Part shown: positions 17,689 to 25,960 of the stretch, one piece after another
How the letters are laid out: each line of letters opens with the position of its first letter
Numbering within the stretch: position 1 is the stretch's first letter
Source: Desulfomonilaceae bacterium
Lineage (GTDB): Bacteria > Desulfobacterota > Desulfomonilia > Desulfomonilales > Desulfomonilaceae
DNA: 64,000 bases
Direction: 5' to 3'
Assembly: GCA_031082285.1 (NCBI GenBank)
Contig: JAVHLK010000006.1
Location: forward strand, 37,483-101,482
Translations under genes and position numbers: made by a program
Notes under the pieces: generated by a model
What the model saw: only the letters and a program-made list of their open reading frames with translations
Told to the model about the DNA's origin: nothing
Databases searched by the model: none

Positions 17689-19516
17689 AACCGTCAGTAC
17701 AGCCCAATCCCGAGGCCGGGTAACGGCAGAACCCGTCTTTGCACGGGTCTCATCGCCCGGTTTCCACACCGCCGCGATGGACGGGTTTGCCGTCAGCGCG
17801 CGGGACACGTTCGGGGCGGGGCCGGACAACCTCGTCCGCCTGCATGTGGGCACGCAGGCTCGGCCGGTGAATACCGGGCGTCCGTTGCCTCCGGAGACCG
17901 ACGCGGTGGTCATGATCGAGAATGTGAACTTCGTCGACGAGGATACCTTCGAGATCGATCAGGCGTTGGTTCCGTGGCAAAACGTCCGCAAGGTCGGCGA
18001 AGATTTCGTAGCTTCGGAAATGATCCTTCCGGGCCGCCATCAGATCACTCCGTACGACATGGGCGCGCTTCTTGCCGGAGGAGTCGTTTCCGTCAATGTC
18101 ACGGCCAGGCCGAGAGTAATCATTGTGCCGACCGGGTCCGAGCTGGTTCCCATCGACAAGATGGGAGAGACGGGACCTCCTCACGGCCTCACGCCGGAGT
18201 TCAACTCGGTCGTGTTGGCGGGCCTCGTCGAACAGGCCGGCGGCGTTGCGGTCAGGCATGAGATTGTGGCCGATGACTTTGAATCCATCAAAGCGGTTCT
18301 GGAAGAGAGCGTCCGATCCGACGCGAACCTTATCGTGATAAACGCCGGCTCTTCCGCGGGGAGCGAAGATTACACCGCCGCGGCCATCCGCGATCTCGGC
18401 GAGGTGCTCGTGCACGGCGTCGCCATGATGCCCGGCAAGCCCACGATCCTCGGCGTGGTGCAAGACAAGCCCGTGATGGGCAATCCCGGCTATCCCGTGT
18501 CCGCGATCCTCTCCTTTGAATCGTTCGGGCTGCCCGTTCTCGAAGCCATGCAGGGCCTTCCCCGGCATCACCGCCCGGTGACGACGGCCGTCACGGCCCG
18601 GAAGATCCCTTCGAAGTTGGGCAGAGAAGAGTTCTTCCGTGTAAAGCTGGGAAAAGTGGGCGAAAAACAGGTTGCAGCCTCCCTTCCGAGAGGCGCGGGT
18701 TCCATCACCACGCTCACCAGGGCGGACGGAATCTTGCGGATCCCTTCGCGGAGTGAGGGAGTCGAACAGGGGGCCGAAGTCACGGTGGAATTGCTTCGCA
18801 CGCCGGCACGAATCGACCGAACCGTGGTGGTCATCGGGAGTCACGATCTGACCCTGGACGTGTTGGCCGACGAACTTATTCCCAGAGACGTCTTCCTCTC
18901 GTCGAGCCATGTAGGCAGCCTGGGCGGTTTGCTCGCGTTGAAGAAGGACAATGCACATGTCGCCACTTCGCATCTTCTCGATGAGGAGACCGGAACGTAC
19001 AATTGGTCTTACATCAAGAAATACCTTCCCGAAATCGCGGTGAAGGTCTTCCACGGAGTAATGCGCGAGCAAGGGTTCATCGTGCCCAAGGGAAATCCCA
19101 AGTCGATCCGTACCTTTATGGACCTCACCCGCGAAGACGTGACCTTTGTGAACCGTCAGGCCGGCGCGGGCACGCGGGTTTTACTGGACCACCATCTCGA
19201 TAAGGCCGGTATCGATCCGTCCTCCATAAGAGGCTACGAGTTGGAGGAGTACACTCATACGACCGTGGCCGTGGCCGTGCTTTCGGGAGTGGCCGATGTC
19301 GGCATGGGTGTGTTGGCTGCGGCTCGAGCGCTTGGTCTCGATTTCGTCCCCGTGGCTGTGGAGCAGTACGATCTGGTGATTCCCGAAAAGTACCTGAATG
19401 ACGAAAAGATCGTGACTCTCCTCGAGACGATACGAGGCGCATCGTTCAAGGAGAGGGTTCTCGCGCTGGGGGGGTACGGGGTGGACCGGACCGGAGAAGA
19501 GATCCCCGAACCTTAA
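17618..19516 (+). CDS. MoeA fused to a C-terminal periplasmic-binding-protein-like domain
   Basis: A 632-residue protein. Residues 1 to about 400 are a complete MoeA (TAAMDGFAVSARDTFGAG, VPTGSELVPID, INAGSSAGSEDYTAAAI, NPGYPVSAILSFE). The SGDE motif is changed to TGSE and the GLPGHP loop to GNPGYP, so substrate handling may differ from the first copy. Residues about 410-630 form a PBP-like domain (PF12727 type), seen in VVVIGSHDLTLDVLADEL, GSLGGLLALKKDNAHVA and FVNRQAGAGTRVLLD, resembling the ligand domain of ModE/LysR-type and molybdate-binding proteins. The ATG at 17618 overlaps the first moeA by 71 bases; a TTG at 17594 with a GAGGA site is an alternative. A sensing or substrate-delivery role is inference. 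Confidence 0.9.
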   Translation: MKSPEEALAIFLNRLDKRNFPASETVSTAQSRGRVTAEPVFARVSSPGFHTAAMDGFAVSARDTFGAGPDNLVRLHVGTQARPVNTGRPLPPETDAVVMIENVNFVDEDTFEIDQALVPWQNVRKVGEDFVASEMILPGRHQITPYDMGALLAGGVVSVNVTARPRVIIVPTGSELVPIDKMGETGPPHGLTPEFNSVVLAGLVEQAGGVAVRHEIVADDFESIKAVLEESVRSDANLIVINAGSSAGSEDYTAAAIRDLGEVLVHGVAMMPGKPTILGVVQDKPVMGNPGYPVSAILSFESFGLPVLEAMQGLPRHHRPVTTAVTARKIPSKLGREEFFRVKLGKVGEKQVAASLPRGAGSITTLTRADGILRIPSRSEGVEQGAEVTVELLRTPARIDRTVVVIGSHDLTLDVLADELIPRDVFLSSSHVGSLGGLLALKKDNAHVATSHLLDEETGTYNWSYIKKYLPEIAVKVFHGVMREQGFIVPKGNPKSIRTFMDLTREDVTFVNRQAGAGTRVLLDHHLDKAGIDPSSIRGYELEEYTHTTVAVAVLSGVADVGMGVLAAARALGLDFVPVAVEQYDLVIPEKYLNDEKIVTLLETIRGASFKERVLALGGYGVDRTGEEIPEP

Positions 19517-19530
19517 GCAGCAGTTTTTCC

Positions 19531-19587
19531 TCCCGTTCCCAGGCTCTGCCCGGTCTTGCTGAGGCGGCGGGCACAGCCCGCCCTACG
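19531..19587. repeat. Composite dispersed repeat with GGCGGGC/GCCCGCC hairpin
   Basis: GTTCCCAGGCTCTGCC (an inverted-repeat element common between genes in many bacteria) is followed by GGCGGGC-ACA-GCCCGCC-CTACG at 19566-19587. A diverged copy of the second element is at 4708-4729. It sits just after the moeA pair and could also stop transcription, though there is no T-tract. Confidence 0.55.
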
Positions 19588-19678
19588 ACTGCATTGGTTA
19601 TCCCTCTCGTGAGTACGGCGCGGATTTGTACACACACGCACTTAGCTTTTTCGGCAAACCGGTGTATTATACGCATCC

Positions 19679-20110
19679 ATGGACTCGACATTCTTTTACA
19701 CCATGCCGTGGTTTAATCTCGCATCGGCCGCGGCCGTCATCTTCGTCATCGTGGGCGTGTGGGTGCTTATCCTGCAGAAATGGAACCCGGATTTCGGAAC
19801 CATGGACGCTCCCGACGCGATCGCGTGCCTGCGAGGGAGTTGTGGCGATGCGATGCAGATCTCTCTCAGGTTCAAGGATGGACGTGTGGTGGATGCCAAG
19901 TTCTGGACCGACGGATGCCGGTTCAGCAACGACTGCGGGGCCGCGGCTGCCCGGTTGGCACTGAACAAGACGCCGGAAGAGATTGCGGACATCGACTATG
20001 TCGCGATTGCCGAAGAAGTCGGGGGGCTCCCCGAGGAAGACCTTCATTGCGCCACTTTGGCCGCGGGAACGCTCCACGAGTCGTTGAGGAAATACTTCTC
20101 CCAGGGCTGA
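19679..20110 (+). CDS. Membrane-anchored IscU/NifU-N-like iron-sulfur scaffold protein
   Basis: A 143-residue protein. Residues 10-33 are one hydrophobic helix (FNLASAAAVIFVIVGVWVLIL). The rest is the IscU/NifU N-terminal fold: GSCGDAMQISLRF (Cys55), FWTDGCRFSNDCGAAAARLAL (Cys80, Cys86) and EEDLHCATLAAGTLHESL (Cys124). The three conserved cluster-ligand cysteines of IscU are all present, with one extra. IscU proteins are normally soluble, so a tethered one suggests delivery of clusters to a membrane complex, or another metal-handling role. A TATTAT hexamer just before the start suggests a short leader. No cysteine desulfurase is adjacent. Confidence 0.8.
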   Translation: MDSTFFYTMPWFNLASAAAVIFVIVGVWVLILQKWNPDFGTMDAPDAIACLRGSCGDAMQISLRFKDGRVVDAKFWTDGCRFSNDCGAAAARLALNKTPEEIADIDYVAIAEEVGGLPEEDLHCATLAAGTLHESLRKYFSQG

Positions 20111-20338
20111 GCATCACGGGCGGTTCCGCGATGGGCTTGACCTGTGCACGGTGCTCTGATACAAGAGAATAGTAGATCGAAAGGCGGTGGGATCCGCTGT
20201 CAGGAGGCGCAGTGCCCGAGAGTGCTGTTGCCGTTTTTTTGTTGGGGCAACGACTTATTTCGCTGGACGGAGCATCGCCTTGTCGTTCTTGACGTCACGT
20301 ACGTCATCAGTAGGCCGGGAGAGAATCAAGAGGAAACA

Positions 20339-20815
20339 ATGACCGTTCAAAGGCGTCCTATTACGTATGAAGGACACAAGAAACTGACGGAAGATCTGGA
20401 CAGGATGATCCGCGTTGAAAGGCCGTCCGTCATTAAGGAGATCGAAACGGCCCTTGGCCACGGCGATCTCTCGGAAAACGCGGAATACACCTATGCGAAG
20501 GAGAAACAGTCACTTATCGAGACTCGCATACGGGACCTTCAGGAACGGATCTCGGCTTGCGAGATCATAGACCTGTCGAATCGCCCCGCGCCGGATCGCA
20601 TCGTGTTCGGGTGCTCGGTGAAAATTGAGGATGTCGACACCGGAGAGCAAAAGGTGTACAAGCTTCTCGGTCAGGACGAGACGGACGTGGACCGAGGCAT
20701 CATCTCCGTCACTTCGCCGCTCGGCAAGGCTCTCATCGGCAAGGAAGTCGATGACGTCGTGGAAGTGAAAACCCCCAACGGTGTGCGTGAGTACGAGGTA
20801 ATAGAGATCTCGTGA
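20339..20815 (+). CDS. greA: Transcription elongation factor GreA
   Basis: A 158-residue protein, the standard GreA length. The N-terminal coiled coil carries the diagnostic GHGDLSENAEYTYAKEKQ tip whose Asp and Glu residues enter the RNA polymerase secondary channel and activate transcript cleavage. The C-terminal FKBP-like domain has IISVTSPLGKALIGKEVDDVV. The ATG at 20339 has an AGAGGAAACA site; the frame is open upstream but has no better start. GreA rescues backtracked polymerase. It is followed by an unrelated phosphatase gene after 238 bases. Confidence 0.95.
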   Translation: MTVQRRPITYEGHKKLTEDLDRMIRVERPSVIKEIETALGHGDLSENAEYTYAKEKQSLIETRIRDLQERISACEIIDLSNRPAPDRIVFGCSVKIEDVDTGEQKVYKLLGQDETDVDRGIISVTSPLGKALIGKEVDDVVEVKTPNGVREYEVIEIS

Positions 20816-21053
20816 AACCGGCACGAATGATTGACTCCGTTCGGATATGCATCCGCATTGATGTGTCTGTCGAAACCGGGACGTTATCGTAGTCAATCGA
20901 AGGTCGATTCGTACGTCCCACGGTTCGGACCGCGGTCTGATGCCGCGTCGCGAGCGTGAGGACACGGGACCGCGTTCGTGCTTCGCCGTTCCCTTTGGAG
21001 GCCGCGTGTGCAGCCGCACGACGCGGTCTTGCACCTATGAGATTGTGCCCGTC

Positions 21054-22361
21054 ATGAACACAAGAAATGCGACCGGTACCAACTTCCTGATTCTGTGTGA
21101 TTTTGACGGCACCGTGTCGACAAAGGACACCGTCAACAGGCTGGTACGAGAACATATTCTCGGCTCGGAGTGGCGCTTCCACGTCAAGCGGTACATGCGG
21201 GGTGAGATCGGCTCCAAGGAAGTCTACGAGGAAGTAGGTCCCACCATGCGCATGGACCCGGCACAATTGCGGGAGTTCGTGCAACGTCATGCCGAATTGG
21301 ATCCGGGATTTCCTGCCTTCCTTGAATGGGCACGGGAACTGGGGATCGACGTCAAGATCGTCTCGGACGGCTTTGACGCGACCATACACGCATTGCTGGA
21401 CATGCACGGAATCGGGGACGTTGAGATCTTTGCCAATCGGCTCGAGTTTCGCGGCAATGGCCGCGTAACACTGGGCAGCCCTCATTCGGACTCGGAATGC
21501 GGACGGTGCGGAACCTGTAAACGCGGCATTGTCGAGCGATTCCGGAATCTGTACGACAAGATCGTCTTGATCGGAGACGGTGAATCCGACAGACACGCGG
21601 CCGCGGAAGCCGATGTTGTCGTGGCGCTCAATGAACTGTTCGTCTACTGTGCCCGCCGGGGGATTCCGGCGATCCGCGCGGACGGCTTCGGCGAGATACC
21701 GCACCTGCTCACCCGGCGCATTGACGCTATCGCGTTTGACATGGACGGGACGCTCATTGATTCCCTTGAAACCATTACCGATTCGTTCAATCACATGTTC
21801 ACCGTCCTGGGTTACCCGTTGATGACCGTGGAAGAAGTCGCGCGCAAGACTTCAATCTCATTGAAGGATTTCGTGCATTCATATCTCAAGCCGGAAGAGG
21901 CGGAGCGCGGCATCTCCATCTTCCGGGATTACTACGATGCCGTCTACCTCGAGAAGACGAGTCTGATGCCCGGAGTGACCGAGACACTCGAATCTCTGGA
22001 CGGCAAAATCGTCAAAGGTGTTGTGACGAACAAACGCGGACACTATGCGAGGAGACTGGCCGATGAGTTCTCCTTGACGGACGGCATGGCACGCATCATC
22101 GGGGCTCAGGACGGGTTCAGGGCCAAGCCGGCCGGCGACATGTTCGTGGAGTTCATGCGTTCCGCGGGAACGACCTGCGAGAACACGGTTTACGTGGGGG
22201 ACTCGCCCATAGATGTTCACGCGGCCCGCAACGCATGTATCGATGCCTTTGCCGTAGCGGGGCCCATCTTTTCCGCGGAGGAGTTGGCTCTCAATGGGGC
22301 GCGACGAGTCCTCAGAAGCATCGAGGAATTGCCGGAGGCGATTCTTCCGGTGATTCCCTGA
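21054..22361 (+). CDS. Fusion of two HAD-superfamily phosphatases (MtnX-like + phosphoglycolate-phosphatase-like)
   Basis: A 435-residue protein with two HAD domains in tandem. The first (about 1-215) opens LILCDFDGTVSTKDTVN and resembles the MtnX/phosphoserine-phosphatase branch, with ADFDG nucleophile pair, KIVSDGFDATI and IGDGESDRHAA; it contains a CGRCGTC insert that might bind metal. The second (about 220-425) opens AIAFDMDGTLIDSLETI, followed by VVTNKRGHYARRL, AKPAGDMFVEF and YVGDSPIDVHAARNA, as in Gph-type enzymes. Both have complete DxD motifs, so both should be active. The ATG at 21054 is the best start although no strong ribosome binding site is seen. Substrates are unknown. Confidence 0.85.
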   Translation: MNTRNATGTNFLILCDFDGTVSTKDTVNRLVREHILGSEWRFHVKRYMRGEIGSKEVYEEVGPTMRMDPAQLREFVQRHAELDPGFPAFLEWARELGIDVKIVSDGFDATIHALLDMHGIGDVEIFANRLEFRGNGRVTLGSPHSDSECGRCGTCKRGIVERFRNLYDKIVLIGDGESDRHAAAEADVVVALNELFVYCARRGIPAIRADGFGEIPHLLTRRIDAIAFDMDGTLIDSLETITDSFNHMFTVLGYPLMTVEEVARKTSISLKDFVHSYLKPEEAERGISIFRDYYDAVYLEKTSLMPGVTETLESLDGKIVKGVVTNKRGHYARRLADEFSLTDGMARIIGAQDGFRAKPAGDMFVEFMRSAGTTCENTVYVGDSPIDVHAARNACIDAFAVAGPIFSAEELALNGARRVLRSIEELPEAILPVIP

Positions 22362-22373
22362 GAGGGCATCGTA

Positions 22374-23120
22374 GTGGAATCCATCATCCTGAGGAAACAG
22401 GACTGGGGAGAGGCGGACGAATTGGTTGTCTTCCTGACCCGGGACCTTGGGCGTCTGACCGGCGTGGCAAAGAACGCGAAGAAGAGCCGCGTCCGGTTTG
22501 GAGGTCACCTGGAGCCGTTGGCATTGGTCGATCTCTCGCTGCGCTCTCGAAAGAGAGACGACCTGGTCTGGATTGACGAAGCGCAGGCGATGAACGGCTT
22601 TCTGGGTATCAGAGCCGATCTGTCGAGAGTGGCTAAAGCATCGTATTTCTCCGAATTGGGGTTGATATTTCTTCCCGAAGGCCATCCCGAGCCTGCCGTC
22701 TTCGATTTCTTAATCGGGTTCCTCGAGAGTCTCCAGAAGGCCGATCCCGGTTCGCTCCTCTTCATGCTCGATGAAATCCAATTCCTGGCATTGCTCGGAT
22801 ACGCTCCTCGGTTCGACGTGTGCCCCGCATGCGGCAAGCCCGTTGATCGCGGGGAGGACGCGTTGTTCTCCGGTATTCACGGCGGAGCCTGTCATCGGGG
22901 CTGCCTGAACGACTCGGAGGACCGGAGCCTTCCGCTGTCACCGGACACGCTGGCAATCATCCGAAAGGGTTTGACCGTGGAGCGTGGGGTTGTCGCTCGC
23001 CTGAGGTTGAACAGCAAAGGATTGCAGGAAATGCGGCAGGCCCTGTCCGCGTTCGTGCGCAGCCTTCGGGGAGCGGAGATCAAGTCATTGTTCTTTCTGG
23101 AAGAGATGCGACTCTGGTAA
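22374..23120 (+). CDS. recO: DNA repair protein RecO
   Basis: A 248-residue protein. GTG start at 22374 with a GAGAGGG site, only 12 bases after the HAD gene. The N-terminal OB fold is recognised from VESIILRKQDWGEADELVVF and LGRLTGVAKNAKKSRVRFGGHLEPL; the helical C-terminal domain contains a zinc-finger-like CPACGKPVDRGEDALFSGIHGGACHRGC. RecO acts with RecR to load RecA on gapped single-stranded DNA. Length and domain order are normal. Confidence 0.93.
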   Translation: MESIILRKQDWGEADELVVFLTRDLGRLTGVAKNAKKSRVRFGGHLEPLALVDLSLRSRKRDDLVWIDEAQAMNGFLGIRADLSRVAKASYFSELGLIFLPEGHPEPAVFDFLIGFLESLQKADPGSLLFMLDEIQFLALLGYAPRFDVCPACGKPVDRGEDALFSGIHGGACHRGCLNDSEDRSLPLSPDTLAIIRKGLTVERGVVARLRLNSKGLQEMRQALSAFVRSLRGAEIKSLFFLEEMRLW

Positions 23121-23150
23121 GATTCGGTTCACAGCATGGGAGAAGATCAT

Positions 23151-23570
23151 ATGAAAAGCTATCGCAAGGAGTTATGGTTCAGCATCCGCGGCCGGCGAGA
23201 ATTCGTAAACATCACCCCGGACGTGCAGCAGGCCGTGGCCGAGAGCGGAGTGACCGAGGGCCTCGTCCTGGTCAATGCCATGCACATCACCGCGTCGGTG
23301 TTCATCAACGATGACGAGTCGGGCCTCCATCAAGATTACGAGAAGTGGCTCGAAAAACTTGCTCCTCATGCCCCGATCAGTCAGTACCTGCACAACCGCA
23401 CCGGCGAAGACAACGGCGACGCTCACCTCAAACGCCAGATCATGGGCCGGGAAGTAGTGGTTGCCATCACCAACGGCCGGCTCGACTTCGGCCCGTGGGA
23501 ACAGATCTTTTACGGAGAGTTCGATGGCGGCCGGAGAAAACGAGTGCTGGTGAAGGTTATTGGGGAGTGA
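23151..23570 (+). CDS. YjbQ / UPF0047 family protein (secondary thiamine-phosphate synthase type)
   Basis: A 139-residue single-domain protein. The family marks are all visible: [40 protein letters not shown], the [20 protein letters not shown] segment and [19 protein letters not shown] at the end. The paired His and Asp/Glu residues form the family's putative metal site. Some members can make thiamine phosphate when overproduced, but the physiological role is unclear. The ATG at 23151 with a GGGAGAAG site is preferred over an upstream ATG at 23136. It closes the recO transcription unit. Confidence 0.9.
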   Translation: MKSYRKELWFSIRGRREFVNITPDVQQAVAESGVTEGLVLVNAMHITASVFINDDESGLHQDYEKWLEKLAPHAPISQYLHNRTGEDNGDAHLKRQIMGREVVVAITNGRLDFGPWEQIFYGEFDGGRRKRVLVKVIGE

Positions 23571-23806
23571 AAAACCGGCGGAAGAAGTGAGTGCGGGTAC
23601 TCGCATTCCGTCCGTTCTTTCAGCGAGCGTCCCAATGCTCGCCGCCAAGGCCGGGGGCTCGCGAGGCACGGAAGACAATGCATGAGTCATGAACGGTTGC
23701 GGCTGTCGAACTTCCTGCAATGCTGTCGGCACGTCATGTCGCTCCCTCCGTCGTCTTGTGACTATCGTGACGACCGCATTACCCATTTCGAGCGGCGGCT
23801 AAGCGG

Positions 23807-24496
23807 TCACGGTTTAACGGCATTCACGAGCAACGTGTCCTGCTCGTCCTCCGAAAAACTCTCTTCTACTCGCCATTCAAGAATTCGGAAATCCGCATCT
23901 CGTATCTCCTGCAATATGTCGTCACTCTTACCGTAAAACCTGAAGGCCACGTCATCCAAAAAGCAGACACGAGTAGACGGGTCAAAGTGACGCCCCGGAG
24001 TTAAGGCGACGTTGGGGTCCCCGCACATGGTTGCGATATATAAGAGACCGCCTCTGACGAGCACCCTGCGAGCGCCCTTGAGAAAACGCGATCGATCTTC
24101 ACCGATTATACAATGAAAACAATGACTATCAATTACTACGTCGAATGAATCATCATCCAATTCTTTCATATGGCACACATCGCTCACAACGAATTTCACT
24201 CGCATTCCCGTCTCGCCCGCTTTTTCCTTTGCCCAGTGTATTGCCGCGGTCGAGATGTCCACGCCGATCACATCATGGCCCTGCGAAGCCAGCCACAAGG
24301 AGATATCTCCGGTACCGCACCCGAGTTCCAAGATCCTGCTCCCGGGCTTGAACAACGGTGACGAGAACGCGAATTCGAGCTCTTTCTTGTGCTCATCCAA
24401 ACAGCCGAAAAGGTCATTTCCGTTCTTTCCGGACTCCTTGAGCTTCTGATAGTGACGATCGTGGAGATAGTAATCGGTTTTCATTGTCATCTTCAT
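23807..24496 (-). CDS. Class I SAM-dependent methyltransferase
   Basis: About 229 residues. Motif I is ILELGCGTGDISLWLA, followed by VIGVDISTAAIHWAKEKA (motif II acid), FVVSDVCHMKELDDDSFDVVIDSHCFHCI (motifs post-II/IV) and RRVLVRGGLLYIATMCG (motif VI), the order of Methyltransf_11/25 enzymes. Start is uncertain: ATG codons at 24517, 24496, 24490 and 24484 are in frame and none has a convincing ribosome binding site. A 59-codon frame ends 19 bases before the first of these. It points away from the modified-peptide cluster at 25.2-34.7 kb but is its nearest neighbour; participation in that pathway is possible, not shown. Confidence 0.85.
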   Translation of the reverse strand: MKMTMKTDYYLHDRHYQKLKESGKNGNDLFGCLDEHKKELEFAFSSPLFKPGSRILELGCGTGDISLWLASQGHDVIGVDISTAAIHWAKEKAGETGMRVKFVVSDVCHMKELDDDSFDVVIDSHCFHCIIGEDRSRFLKGARRVLVRGGLLYIATMCGDPNVALTPGRHFDPSTRVCFLDDVAFRFYGKSDDILQEIRDADFRILEWRVEESFSEDEQDTLLVNAVKP

Positions 24497-24536
24497 TCTC
24501 GCGAGCGATTGGACCATTTGGATGAGATTCCCGACA

Positions 24537-24716
24537 TCAGACTCTGATCAATCCGATGGCCTCGAGTTCTTTCAAGAATTGCAGTTTTATCAAGGTCCAA
24601 TGCGATGGACAGCCGATCTCATGCACGGTGGAAGTCCCGGCCATGTTCAGCTTATCGCCGGAAATGCAATGAGAAAGTATTACATCTTGCAGCCGTCCCG
24701 GCAAAAGCACTTTCAT
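24537..24716 (-). CDS. Possible small protein of 59 residues
   Basis: A short open frame, MKVLLPGRLQDVILSHCISG onward, ends 19 bases before the first possible methyltransferase start. The frame stays open for 30 codons upstream of the ATG and these also look protein-like (GLERHGVTHTVQPPSSYR), but no other start codon is present. The last 20 residues (LIKLQFLKELEAIGLIRV) form a plausible helix. Either it is a real small gene, a decayed end of a longer gene, or a chance frame. No family is recognised and no Shine-Dalgarno is clear. Confidence 0.25.
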   Translation of the reverse strand: MKVLLPGRLQDVILSHCISGDKLNMAGTSTVHEIGCPSHWTLIKLQFLKELEAIGLIRV

Positions 24717-25137
24717 ACTTCTTGAAGACGAAACAATTCCCTCACTTCTATATGAGGAAGGCGGTTGGACCGTATGTGTGACTCCGTGCCTTTCCAGACC
24801 GACAACGGTTTCTCAACGGCCGCTTCTCCGTCTTGCGCGTATTACGCCACGGTCACATTTGTACAGCTTATTGCCACACCAAATCAATAGGTCTTCGTAC
24901 AGTCTGCCGATCGTTTCGTACCACGCCAAGGTACTGAAACTGAGATAGTATTTTGCGTTTGGGGAATGCGAAAGCCTTGGCCTTACGGAGAAGATTCCAG
25001 CGGGCTGAAAGGGCTCGATTGTTTTTATCCCCAGGCGGCGTTTTCGAAGAAAGGACTTCATCGGCACGAAGGAGTAGACACGGTCTCTGCGAACGCGGCT
25101 CTTCTTTGGAGCCGTCAAATCCATTTCTTGACGTCTC
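24717..25137. other. Stretch without a supported gene before the peptide cluster
   Basis: A minus-strand frame at 24813-25223 encodes a basic product with a YYLSFSTLAWYETIGRLYED segment, but lacks a ribosome binding site and runs through the promoter at 25138-25167, so it is not accepted. It could be the remnant of a decayed gene. Confidence 0.35.
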
Positions 25138-25167
25138 TTGACACGGTCCTCCATCTCGTACCATACT
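25138..25167 (+). promoter_or_regulatory. Candidate promoter of the modified-peptide cluster
   Basis: Exact TTGACA (25138-25143), an 18-base spacer and CATACT (25162-25167). The start codon of the small peptide gene lies 29 bases downstream. A second TTGACG is 10 bases upstream. Confidence 0.5.
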
Positions 25168-25195
25168 GAGCCATCATATGCAGGGGGTGAAGAAC

Positions 25196-25351
25196 ATGAG
25201 CGACCAGACAAAGGACCCTTCAAAGGGCGGTAGCGAATTTTCGCTGGATCAGCTCCTGGCGATTTTTGGAGTTGTGGATCCCAAGATCCTTTGCTACGTG
25301 GACCATTGTAATGACCTGAAAAGGCACCACGAAGACGGAAAGGTCGGGTAG
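25196..25351 (+). CDS. Candidate RiPP precursor peptide, 51 residues
   Basis: An ATG at 25196 with a GGGGGTGAAGAAC ribosome binding site opens a 51-codon gene. The N-terminal part is polar (MSDQTKDPSKGGSEF), followed by an amphipathic leader-like helix (SLDQLLAIFGVVDPKIL) and a C-terminal part with Cys33, Tyr34, Cys38 and two histidines (CYVDHCNDLKRHHEDGKVG). Tyr34-Val35-Asp36 and His37-Cys38-Asn39 are adjacent aromatic-X-D/N triplets, the kind crosslinked by cyclophane-forming radical SAM/SPASM enzymes. It lies upstream of three radical SAM genes, one of them GrrM-like, and an ABC exporter. No precursor family is recognised; the assignment rests on size, start signals, position and motif. 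Confidence 0.6.
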   Translation: MSDQTKDPSKGGSEFSLDQLLAIFGVVDPKILCYVDHCNDLKRHHEDGKVG

Positions 25352-25960
25352 CGTAGCAGCAACCTTCGCTTAGCGGAGCAACTATGGGGAGCGCTCCGTT
25401 GCGACCAAGATCCTTTTGGTTCCTGGTCCGTGAACTTCTTGGTCGACGCCGCGCTCTCCCGCAAATCTGCAGATGCGGAAGGTGGACCCCCTAATTCGCT
25501 GACCGGTTGAAGCAACCAGTGAACGGACGATCAGGGCATGGCAGTCGCCGGTCCTTCCTCCGGAGCGATGAGGGGGTTTTCTTTGGAAACTTGGTACCTC
25601 GTGGTGCCGGGCCCATGAGTATCCGTAGAGGGGCCAAGCAATATTGGAAAGGCCGTGAGAACATCCCAAAGGTATACGGTTTCCACGTTGGCGAACACCT
25701 TTTGGAAGTTGCGCTGACCGACGGAGCCCGGGACGTTTGTAGGTTGCCGCGCACATCAGAACCGACTCGATTTGGCTTATAATTCAGTCGGTTGTGTCGC
25801 GCGCTGACAAGTCGTTTGATTCTCTTGAAATCTTTGTTCACCCGACGCGACGCCGTCGATCCATTTCCTTTTTGTCGGGGCAAGAGCAAACGGCCCCTTT
25901 GACGTCGTCCTGAGAGAACGCCCTTTGGGCCGATTACGCATCTTTGGAAGGGAAGCGATC
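25352..25960. other. 609-base gap between the peptide gene and the first radical SAM gene
   Basis: No gene is certain. Right after the peptide gene are overlapping short hairpins (for example CGGAGC/GCTCCG at about 25374-25398 and GACCAAGA/TCTTGGTC around 25402-25444) that could attenuate read-through or protect the short transcript. A 36-codon frame begins at 25384 with a GGAGCAACT start signal. A 91-codon frame (25507-25782; its likeliest ATG is 25615) encodes MSIRRGAKQYWKGRENIPKV and on, with no known family. Confidence 0.4.

Noticed and set aside
17750..19072. Minus-strand frame of 440 codons
   Set aside because: Antisense of the fused MoeA; no motifs.
24813..25223. 136-codon minus-strand frame before the peptide gene
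   Set aside because: No start signal; overlaps the promoter and start of the peptide gene. Could be a decayed gene.
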